Source of the DNA: Alphaproteobacteria bacterium
Lineage (GTDB): Bacteria; Pseudomonadota; Gammaproteobacteria; JAGOUN01
NCBI GenBank assembly: GCA_021151585.1
Contig: JAGKWX010000006.1
Location: 1-64,000 of the forward strand
Length of the DNA stretch: 64,000 bases
Direction of reading: 5' to 3'
Position 1 is the first letter of the stretch. Each line of letters begins with the position of its first letter. The notes under the pieces were generated by a model that was given only the letters and a program-made list of their open reading frames with translations, was not told where the DNA came from and ran no database searches. Position numbers and translations under genes: made by a program. This document shows, one piece after another, positions 56,753-64,000 of the stretch.

Positions 56753-58323
56753 ATTTTTAATTTTGTTGTTTGTGATATTGGTCGAGCGCTAGTTTTTACG
56801 ATTTGTAATAATTTTCCTGTGTTGCTTAGCTGCAGCATAAGAATTTGATCGTTAATGATAAGGCCTTGTTCTATGGCTTTAAGAAATAATTTTTCAATTT
56901 TTCCATACAAGTTTTTATGAATATCATCCAAGCCTTCGCCCGCTTTGATTGCGCGATTTAGTAAAAACTGAATGACTTCTTCTTGGTAGTAGAGTGAAAT
57001 ATTATGATTTGCGCGCAATCGATAAATAATTCTTTTCACTTCGTTTGCAATAATCTGTCGTTGATCGCGCTCGGTTAAAGAGGCAAAAGTTAAAATACAG
57101 GAAAAATTAACAATATTATCAGGCAGCAAGCGTTTTGCTTCATCTAGTACAAAAGCAATATCAATATCATTAGATTCTAGGGTTTTTTCGTTTATTTCCA
57201 GACTCGGTCGATATAAAATATCTGATAATTCAATCGAGTTATCAATGTCAAAGACTGGTTGTTGAATCGCTTCGTTTTGTCTCACCGTTGATTTTGTTTC
57301 TAGTATCGCCATCCAGCTTATTTTTTCAATAGCAATGCGACAGTGGTCGACATAAAAAAATCCTCGTTGTATTTCCTGCTGTAAGCGGTTAAGTAACGGG
57401 ATGTTGCTCGTTACATTTTTCAGAACAATATTTATTTGAGGATATTTTTGTACAATTTCTGTTAGCGCCAAGTAAGAGTTGTGTTTATGAGCATGTGGTG
57501 TTGGCAACAACACCGATGACCATTCAATATTGCTACTAAAGTACGCCAAATCAAAAGAAACATAAAAATTTTTTGCACCATGAGTAAAGCGAGCGTAATT
57601 TTCAATAAAGGTGTTTTTGCCGCTATAAGTTGGTCCTGCTAAAATAAAAAAACGTTTAGTTTTTTGATGGCGTAAAAAATTTTCTATTGCAGTTTGTTGT
57701 CCGATTAAATTTTCGGACAAAAATGTTTGTAGTGCATGCGACTCTGTCGAGCAGCGTAATAAATCATTTAGGTTAACCTGCTGCCAATCAACTAAAACTT
57801 CAGCGACATGCTCTGGGGCTAGTGTCATGGTTTGCTCATTTTCTGAGTGTTGAAGTAAAAACCGATTGGTTGCACGATGTAGTAAACTGATGGTCTCCGA
57901 TAATATTGTCGATTCAGCGCAGTATTTGGACTGCCACTCTAAGGCTTTATTAATCGTTATTTCGGGGATTGTAAGTAGATGAGTGTGTAGTTTTTCATCG
58001 CAATAGTGTTGTAATAACTGTATTCGTTGTTCATTCGATAATGGCGGTAAAAATAATATGGCTGCATGCTCTGCGGCGTCTGAGTCAGTACGTGTTAATT
58101 TTCCTGATCCATGATATGTCCAAGCGTTTTTTATTGCTTCGATTTTTTCAGTTGAGCAATGTTGCGCAAGATGACTTCGATACAGTGCATCATCAAGCCA
58201 TGCTTGTGTTGCCAGTTCATGCTCGGTTTTTAGATGAATAACAGCATCTGTTGAGCCAAATAACAGATCGGCCAATTGATTCATATCACACAAGTCTGTG
58301 ATGGCTTGTCTTAACATAAGCAC
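56749..58323 (-). CDS. Degenerate ClpB/ClpA-like AAA+ protein (probable pseudoenzyme)
   Basis: The 524-aa product aligns by eye with the second half of ClpA/ClpB. Residues 85-160 resemble the lid of D1, residues 168-182 (LAPEHVAEVLVDW) match the ClpB stretch before D2, and IGQQ (207-210) precedes D2. Walker A is GPTYSGKNT (230-238) with Asn where Ser/Thr coordinates Mg2+; Walker B (about 296-302, INIVLKN) lacks Asp-Glu. Both ATPase hallmarks are altered, so it probably cannot hydrolyse ATP. The D1 core is missing. It overlaps metN by four bases. It may act as a scaffold or decoy; function is unknown. Confidence 0.6.
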   Translation of the reverse strand: MLMLRQAITDLCDMNQLADLLFGSTDAVIHLKTEHELATQAWLDDALYRSHLAQHCSTEKIEAIKNAWTYHGSGKLTRTDSDAAEHAAILFLPPLSNEQRIQLLQHYCDEKLHTHLLTIPEITINKALEWQSKYCAESTILSETISLLHRATNRFLLQHSENEQTMTLAPEHVAEVLVDWQQVNLNDLLRCSTESHALQTFLSENLIGQQTAIENFLRHQKTKRFFILAGPTYSGKNTFIENYARFTHGAKNFYVSFDLAYFSSNIEWSSVLLPTPHAHKHNSYLALTEIVQKYPQINIVLKNVTSNIPLLNRLQQEIQRGFFYVDHCRIAIEKISWMAILETKSTVRQNEAIQQPVFDIDNSIELSDILYRPSLEINEKTLESNDIDIAFVLDEAKRLLPDNIVNFSCILTFASLTERDQRQIIANEVKRIIYRLRANHNISLYYQEEVIQFLLNRAIKAGEGLDDIHKNLYGKIEKLFLKAIEQGLIINDQILMLQLSNTGKLLQIVKTSARPISQTTKLKI

Positions 58324-58386
58324 TTTCCCGCTACTCGAATCATGGTGTTAACATTAACATGGACTATGGTGTCACTCAAGTTGATC

Positions 58387-59406
58387 TTATCCTGGTTGCG
58401 AGCTGCTCAACCATCTTTTGGAGCATACAGTGCTAACGAATAATCCAAGAATGATACCTATGGTTGTATAACCTAGGCGATGCACGATAGTTTCATATCC
58501 TCCACCGAGCGCCATAATCATCAATGCAATACCCATGGTGTTTCCAATAGCGGTTTTTTCTCTATTTTTGATCATAATGCCGCTAATAATACATACCCCA
58601 AGAAACACTAAAGGTAGTCGAGTTTCTGGGTAGTAACTACCGGCGAAAACGATGAGCCAGCCCATAAGGGATGAGCCTATGTGGGCCAAAAATCTAAATT
58701 TGGCCTTGATCTTGGATACTGAACAAGAATCTTCCATGACGAAGAAGCAACTGACTGCTACCCAATAGCCATCAGGATATTTAAATATCAACCAAGGAAT
58801 TAAGGCGATTGATGTTGCCAGGCACATTTGTGATGCTGCAAAAATACGTGAAGCATGTGGCGTGACTAGTTGCTTGAGGCTACTCACACCCATTTTTTTA
58901 AAATCTTCAGCATTCACCATTTTTTTGTCAAATAATATACTGAACATTATATCGGTGATCATGAGGGCAGATATGCCAATAAACACAAACAAGCAACGGT
59001 ACATCGTTGTTTCTGCGGCCGAGGGCGTGACATCATATAAAGACAAAATATTAACGAGAGTTATACCAATCATAATCCCGGTATATCGTAATGCTGGTGC
59101 TTGAAAAATGATATAAGCGGCTAGAAAGCTTACAGCCACGCTGCTGATAATGACCAAGTAAGTGCTATGTGCCGCAAAGGATAAAAGCGTATAGGTTAAT
59201 ACTCCGCCTATCAGCGTTCCTAAAGCACGATTTATCGATTTGGTGAAGCTGGCTGACATATCTAGTTGGATAATGGCTGCAACGGAAATATATGAGAAAA
59301 AAATATCCTGCAAATCATATTTTTTGCCAATCCAGTAAATCACTATCAAGCTGATTATCCAGCGAGCTGCAAGAACGATAAATTCAGTTATATTTTTGAG
59401 GCGCAT
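58387..59406 (-). CDS. FUSC-family membrane protein
   Basis: The 339-aa protein has two sets of four to five membrane spans around a soluble middle (about 155-180), the FUSC/aromatic-acid-exporter layout, with RALGTLIGGVLTY and YPDGYWVAVSCFFVMED. Length is short compared with full AaeB-type exporters, which have a larger cytoplasmic insert. Substrate unknown. Divergent from acnA. Confidence 0.75.
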   Translation of the reverse strand: MRLKNITEFIVLAARWIISLIVIYWIGKKYDLQDIFFSYISVAAIIQLDMSASFTKSINRALGTLIGGVLTYTLLSFAAHSTYLVIISSVAVSFLAAYIIFQAPALRYTGIMIGITLVNILSLYDVTPSAAETTMYRCLFVFIGISALMITDIMFSILFDKKMVNAEDFKKMGVSSLKQLVTPHASRIFAASQMCLATSIALIPWLIFKYPDGYWVAVSCFFVMEDSCSVSKIKAKFRFLAHIGSSLMGWLIVFAGSYYPETRLPLVFLGVCIISGIMIKNREKTAIGNTMGIALMIMALGGGYETIVHRLGYTTIGIILGLFVSTVCSKRWLSSSQPG

Positions 59407-59551
59407 TTAAACATCCTATAAGAGTCGTCTTGAGTCAAAAACATCTTCAAGCGCTGTTTAATTATACATAATTTTTTGTAAAAAGGCTGTTTTCATAGAT
59501 GAAGCTAGGATAAAATGAAAAAATAAATTTTATTAATTTTGGGAGCTGTGC

Positions 59552-62218
59552 GTGAGTTCTATTAATACTTTCCAGTGCATTAAAACGTTATCGGTTGATG
59601 ATAAAACATATCATATTGCTAGCTTAAAACAGGCGCAGGGGCTGGGTGATATCAGTCAGCTTCCCTGTTCTCTTAAAGTGTTATTAGAAAACTTACTGCG
59701 TTACGAAGATAATGATACCGTGAAAGCGACCGATGTTCGCGCACTGGTTGATTGGTTAAAAACAAAAAAGTCGGCACATGAAATTGCTTATCGCCCTGCT
59801 CGCGTCTTGATGCAAGATTTTACAGGTGTTCCGGCGGTTGTAGATTTAGCTGCATTGCGTGATGCCATGGTGGCGATGGGTCACGATCCAGAAGGTATTA
59901 ACCCTTTATCTGAAGTGGATCTAGTGATTGACCATTCGGTTGCTGTGGATGCGTTTGGTAACGCACAGGCTTTTGGCGAAAATGTGCAGTTGGAAATGGA
60001 GCGTAATAATGAGCGCTATGAATTTTTGCGTTGGGGACAAACAGCGTTTAAGAATTTTCGTGTCGTACCGCCTGGTACCGGGATTTGCCACCAGGTAAAC
60101 TTAGAATATTTAGCAAAAACGGTATGGACTCGTGAAGTTGACGATAAAACATTTGCATTTCCGGATACTTTGGTGGGGACAGATAGTCACACCACAATGA
60201 TTAACGCATTAGGTGTTTTGGGTTGGGGTGTTGGTGGTATTGAAGCTGAAGCAGCGATGCTTGGTCAACCGATATCTATGCTGATTCCTGAAGTTATTGG
60301 TTTTAAAATGACGGGCAAATTACCTGAGGGCGTTACGGCGACCGATTTAGTGCTAACCGTCACACAAATGTTACGTGCCAAAGGAGTGGTCGATAAGTTC
60401 GTTGAGTTTTACGGCCCTGGTTTGGATCAATTACCACTTGCTGATCGTGCAACCATTTCAAATATGGCACCAGAGTATGGTGCAACCTGTGGATTTTTCC
60501 CCGTTGATGAAGAAACATTACGTTATATGCAGTTGTCAGGTCGTGATCAACATACAATTAATCTAGTTAAGGCTTACGCCATAGAGCAAGGTTTGTGGCG
60601 CGATGCTTCAACAGCAGAGCCTGTCTTTACTGATACATTATCCTTGGATTTATCAACTATTGTACCAAGTTTAGCGGGTCCTAAGCGTCCACAAGATCGT
60701 GTGCCATTAACACAGATGAAGCACGCTTTTGAAAAATTATTGCAAGAAAATAATAAAACAGATGCAAACCAAGATTTTCGAGTGAATGATCAGTATTCTA
60801 TTCAACATGGAGCGGTTGCTATTGCGGCAATTACGAGTTGTACCAATACGTCGAATCCTAGTGTTTTAATGGCTGCTGGTTTAGTCGCTAAAAAGGCAAT
60901 TCAACTGGGTTTACAGCGTAAGCCTTGGGTGAAATCTTCCTTAGCGCCAGGTTCAAAAGTCGTGACAGATTATTTAGCAAAGGCAGGATTACAAAGCTAT
61001 TTAGATCAGTTGGGATTTAACTTGGTCGGTTATGGTTGCACAACCTGTATTGGCAATTCTGGCCCCTTGGCTGAGGATATTTCTAAGGCGATTGTTGATA
61101 ATGATGTTGTTGTTTCCGCTGTTTTATCTGGCAATCGAAACTTTGAAGGACGCGTGCATCCTTTAACCAAAGCGAATTGGCTTGCATCTCCACCTTTAGT
61201 TGTTGCTTATGCCTTAGCTGGAACAACGCATATTGATTTAACCACAGAATCCTTGGGGAAAGATGCGCAAGGTCGTGATGTTTTCTTAAGAGATATTTGG
61301 CCGACAAATGCAGAAATTGCAGTAGAAGTTGCGAAAGTAGATGGTGCGATGTTTAGAAAACAATATGCGGATGTTTTTTCTGGTGATGAACATTGGCAAG
61401 CCATTCCTGTTGCCAAAGGTAAGACGTATCAATGGAGCAAAAAATCAACCTACGTGCAGCAACCACCCTATTTCATTGATTTGCCTGCACAACCAAAACC
61501 ATTAACAGATATTTTAAAAGCTAATATTTTAGCAGTGTTAGGTGATAGTATTACTACCGACCATATTTCCCCAGCCGGCGATATAAAAGCCAATAGTCCA
61601 GCAGGAGAATATTTAAAACAACACGGTATCGATAAAATTAATTTTAATTCTTATGGCGCGCGTCGTGGTAATCATGAAGTCATGATGCGAGGAACGTTTG
61701 CGAATATTCGAATTCGCAATGAAATGGCCCCAGGTACAGAAGGTGGTGTCACGACTTATGTGCCAGAGAATAATGTAATGTCAATTTTTGATGCAGCGAT
61801 GAAGTATCAGGCAACATCAACGCCATTGGTGATTATTGCTGGTAAAGAATATGGCACAGGCTCATCACGTGACTGGGCGGCAAAAGGCCCTATGTTGCTA
61901 GGTATCAAAGCGGTTATTGCCGAATCATTTGAGCGCATTCATCGTTCGAATTTAATTGGCATGGGGGTGATGCCGTTGCAGTTTAAAGCCGGTGAAAATC
62001 GCCAAACCTTAAAGTTGACTGGCTTTGAAGAAATTAGCATTCGTGGTATTGAAAAAGGTATTACTCCAGCGATGGATGTTGATGTTGAAATCAAATATGC
62101 TGACGGCAGCGTGGTTAATACCAAAGTTATTTGCCGAATCAATACGCAGAATGAAGTAGAATACTTCCGACATGGAGGGATTTTGCAGTATGTATTACGA
62201 AAGATGAAAAATAAATAA
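59552..62218 (+). CDS. acnA: Aconitate hydratase A
   Basis: The 888-aa enzyme interconverts citrate and isocitrate in the TCA cycle and belongs to the IRP/AcnA type, which can also bind RNA when the cluster is lost. The [4Fe-4S] cysteines are in SCTNTSNPSV and GCTTCIGNSG; DSHTTMINALGVLGWG and GSSRDWAAKGP are further family motifs. The start is GTG 59552 with GGGAG six bases upstream. Confidence 0.97.
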   Translation: MSSINTFQCIKTLSVDDKTYHIASLKQAQGLGDISQLPCSLKVLLENLLRYEDNDTVKATDVRALVDWLKTKKSAHEIAYRPARVLMQDFTGVPAVVDLAALRDAMVAMGHDPEGINPLSEVDLVIDHSVAVDAFGNAQAFGENVQLEMERNNERYEFLRWGQTAFKNFRVVPPGTGICHQVNLEYLAKTVWTREVDDKTFAFPDTLVGTDSHTTMINALGVLGWGVGGIEAEAAMLGQPISMLIPEVIGFKMTGKLPEGVTATDLVLTVTQMLRAKGVVDKFVEFYGPGLDQLPLADRATISNMAPEYGATCGFFPVDEETLRYMQLSGRDQHTINLVKAYAIEQGLWRDASTAEPVFTDTLSLDLSTIVPSLAGPKRPQDRVPLTQMKHAFEKLLQENNKTDANQDFRVNDQYSIQHGAVAIAAITSCTNTSNPSVLMAAGLVAKKAIQLGLQRKPWVKSSLAPGSKVVTDYLAKAGLQSYLDQLGFNLVGYGCTTCIGNSGPLAEDISKAIVDNDVVVSAVLSGNRNFEGRVHPLTKANWLASPPLVVAYALAGTTHIDLTTESLGKDAQGRDVFLRDIWPTNAEIAVEVAKVDGAMFRKQYADVFSGDEHWQAIPVAKGKTYQWSKKSTYVQQPPYFIDLPAQPKPLTDILKANILAVLGDSITTDHISPAGDIKANSPAGEYLKQHGIDKINFNSYGARRGNHEVMMRGTFANIRIRNEMAPGTEGGVTTYVPENNVMSIFDAAMKYQATSTPLVIIAGKEYGTGSSRDWAAKGPMLLGIKAVIAESFERIHRSNLIGMGVMPLQFKAGENRQTLKLTGFEEISIRGIEKGITPAMDVDVEIKYADGSVVNTKVICRINTQNEVEYFRHGGILQYVLRKMKNK

Positions 62219-62230
62219 ATATTTTGCTCA

Positions 62231-62261
62231 GGCAGCTATCGAGAATTTTTCGGTAGTTGCC
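62231..62261 (+). terminator. Imperfect hairpin after acnA
   Basis: GGCAGCTATCGAG and TTCGGTAGTTGCC pair at about ten of thirteen positions around a short loop 13 bases after the acnA stop. There is no good T-run, so termination is only likely. Confidence 0.35.
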
Positions 62262-62334
62262 AGCATTAAATCATTATTAAACGAAATGTATACAATCTTC
62301 GAGTTATATATACCCATTACACTTTAAGATTGTT

Positions 62335-62484
62335 ATGAGCAAATTAACAAAAATAGATGTAAATCAATATCAACAATTTCTCGATAGCATTACAAATCAC
62401 ATTCGTTTAGCCCGGATTAAAGCAGTAAATCGCAAAACTGCGCTGTCATATGAGTTTGTAATGTCTAGTTGCCGTGGATATTAA
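62335..62484 (+). pseudogene. Truncated DUF1016/YhcG-type nuclease N-terminus
   Basis: A 49-codon frame (MSKLTKIDVNQYQQFL, then ITNHIRLARIKAVNRKT) resembles the N-terminus of DUF1016 (YhcG) proteins, in which this helix precedes a PDDEXK nuclease domain. The rest of the gene is absent and the frame stops after SSCRGY. It is the only gene-like content in the 317-base acnA-thiN gap. Confidence 0.5.
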
Positions 62485-62535
62485 AGGAAAAAACTTTATT
62501 TGAACTTAGCTTAGAGAAAAAATATTGGTAATATC

Positions 62536-63183
62536 GTGGAATATTTAATCATCGCCAACGGCCCTTTTATTTCCGATGCTTTTATAAAAGCTGCGGCAAA
62601 AAATGTCTGCATTGTGGCGCTCGATGGCGCAGCGAACAAATTATTATCTTTAAATATCCTTCCCGATATGATTATCGGTGATTTTGATTCTTTTCAAGAA
62701 GAAGCGTGTTTATCATCTGTCAAAAAAGTCAAGTTAGTTGATCAGAACTTTAGTGATTTTCAAAAAGCATTAAAGTATCTTAAAAAAAATGCGACACGTA
62801 TTGATGTTGTCTGTGCTACAGGTGGTCGTATGGATCACGAGCAAGCCAATATTCGCGCCTTGATTAGTGAATATTCTGAAATCTGCCCTATCTATTTGCA
62901 TAATGATGAGCAAACACTCGAATTTGTCCGCGATAAAATCATTCATATCACAGGTAAGCATCACGATTATTGCGGATTGTTTGGCATGCCGGAAGCGACG
63001 ATGATTGTCAAAAATTCTGGGTTGGAATATGGCAGTGATGCACCATATCGATTGACCTTAACGCAAGGAAGTTCGTCGAACCGATTGATGGGCAATGATG
63101 GCGCAATTATTGAGATCCAAGGTTCAGCATTAGTTGCTAGGCCATCAATACTTCGCACGACACGCATGGCTAACGCTTGTTGA
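62536..63183 (+). CDS. thiN: Thiamine diphosphokinase
   Basis: The 215-aa enzyme phosphorylates thiamine to thiamine diphosphate. IIGDFDSF, QNFSDFQKAL and GGRMDHEQANI are the nucleotide- and thiamine-binding motifs of the ThiN/TPK family; the C-terminal half forms the beta-sandwich. The start is GTG 62536. Its presence implies scavenging of thiamine. The 3' end overlaps a transposase fragment on the other strand. Confidence 0.88.
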   Translation: MEYLIIANGPFISDAFIKAAAKNVCIVALDGAANKLLSLNILPDMIIGDFDSFQEEACLSSVKKVKLVDQNFSDFQKALKYLKKNATRIDVVCATGGRMDHEQANIRALISEYSEICPIYLHNDEQTLEFVRDKIIHITGKHHDYCGLFGMPEATMIVKNSGLEYGSDAPYRLTLTQGSSSNRLMGNDGAIIEIQGSALVARPSILRTTRMANAC

Positions 63184-63639
63184 ATTCGTATAGAGCTTTG
63201 CAAACGCAACTTTGCTATACGTATCAATAAAGGTTTGCTGATAAACACGTCCAACACCTTTAAAAGTGCCAACATAAAATGTATCTTGAGAGCCCAAATA
63301 GCCTGGATGAGCCGTTTCTATCTCGCCACAAGCAACGATTTTTGCTATGCATGATTTGGAGCTCACTAGATTGACCAAAGGTAGATTCGTATGATGTGAA
63401 AATAATCCGTATCGAGATTCAATCGTCGGCACAGTTATATGCTGTGAAGCTTGGCCTTCTAAGTTAGTTAATGCACTGCTGCGATAAACATTTCCATCAT
63501 GCATGGCGTGCTTAATAACCGGACAGCGAATATCATTATCAAAAGCTACAACTCTAGCACTAGTTACAACAATTGAGATATTAATCAAATACAAAGGGTG
63601 TTTACCTACTTGATCATCATAATCAATGACTACTTCCAA
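63145..63639 (-). pseudogene. Transposase remnant (DDE integrase type)
   Basis: A 164-aa frame contains, at residues 107-151 (63321-63187), ETAHPGYLGSQDTFYVG and then KGVGRVYQQTFIDTYSKVAF, typical of the catalytic core of IS481/IS3-like rve transposases. The C-terminal 13 residues are read antisense to thiN, so the element is cut at about 63186, and the preceding 100 residues do not look like a transposase. No inverted ends are visible. Confidence 0.6.
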
Positions 63640-63747
63640 AACTTCAGCCTCTACTTACCGGTTTATATCGAATTTAGAACAGATTATTAATGCCATTTTA
63701 AGAATTTTTCCGGATAATAAGAAGCTTATAAACAGCTGAGGACGATT

Positions 63748-64000
63748 ATGTTTAGCTTTGCCGATTACATTTACAACAGAAGACATTACCCTTCAAGCTA
63801 TGTTACTGGAAAATCATTATCTTCTAGAGCAGCTGCTTCTATTGTTCGCGCAGATCGTCCTGCCAGTCGTCGTACTCAAGAAGAGCAAGAAAAAGATTTT
63901 ACTCAGATTATCTTAGGTTGGCGACTAAGCACCGTAAAAGAAATGGATGTGGGTGCCAGTACATCACCATTATTGCCGCGCAACTATTCTTCAAGCACGA
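63748..64000 (+). CDS. Hypothetical protein, 5' part (continues past the right edge)
   Basis: A frame opens at ATG 63748 with GAGG six bases upstream and stays open for 84 codons to the window end (MFSFADYIYNRRHYPSSY...). It is Ser/Arg-rich, without a signal peptide or membrane span. I recognise no family; the rest is out of view. Confidence 0.5.
   Translation, partial: MFSFADYIYNRRHYPSSYVTGKSLSSRAAASIVRADRPASRRTQEEQEKDFTQIILGWRLSTVKEMDVGASTSPLLPRNYSSST

Overview
The window is an AT-rich stretch (by eye about 38-40% G+C) of a gammaproteobacterial chromosome that carries the replication-origin neighbourhood. Synteny blocks are classic gammaproteobacterial: ygfB-pepP-ubiH, trxA-rho, lptM-dapF, rpmH-rnpA-yidD-yidC, dnaA-dnaN-recF-gyrB. 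AT-richness, reliance on a queuosine-precursor importer, a Coq7-type ubiquinone hydroxylase and large coiled-coil, membrane and host-mimic-like ORFs without housekeeping homologues suggest a host-associated member of the Legionellales (Coxiella/Legionella/Berkiella-like). This placement is inference, not proven by any single marker.

Layout. 1-3.9 kb: one giant minus-strand ORF that runs off the left edge. 4.1-11.6 kb, plus strand: ygfB-pepP, a solitary ParD-like antitoxin gene with a perfect inverted repeat at its start, ubiH, trxA, rho, an EVE protein, an S49 peptidase and a PH-domain membrane protein. 11.6-20.4 kb, minus strand: queuosine uptake and tRNA modification (yhhQ-tgt) with nhaA, glmU-glmS for UDP-GlcNAc, an HD phosphohydrolase, psd and a 63-aa gene. 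20.8-23.2 kb: a two-gene unit of a coiled-coil protein and a 602-aa protein with three 53-aa repeats, each a WH2-like helix plus polyproline, and an acidic C-terminus with a Trp; it resembles eukaryotic/bacterial actin nucleators. 23.5-39.6 kb, mostly minus strand: mnmG, a YeiH-type permease, an unknown membrane protein, an MFS transporter, mnmE, coq7-rsmE, a YadGH-like ABC exporter, rdgB, a lytic transglycosylase lipoprotein, mdh, hemW, dapF and the tiny lptM.

39.6-40.0 kb is an AT-rich region with several DnaA boxes, the best oriC candidate; gene strand switches from mainly minus to mainly plus here. From it rpmH-rnpA-yidD-yidC and then dnaA-dnaN-recF-gyrB all run rightwards; in most relatives the rpmH block points away from dnaA, so that block (with the origin) appears inverted. 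Two perfect parS sites lie just upstream of and inside recF. 51-64 kb: an exported PNPOx-fold protein, metQ and metN-metI separated by kbl-tdh (threonine catabolism), a degenerate ClpB-like AAA+ protein, a FUSC permease, acnA, thiN, and decayed nuclease and transposase fragments; a new ORF is cut by the right edge.

I saw no tRNA, rRNA or CRISPR array. Accessory signal is concentrated in the 1-3.9, 20.8-23.2, 26.6-28.6, 47.1-48.4 and 56.7-58.3 kb genes and in several long intergenic palindromes.
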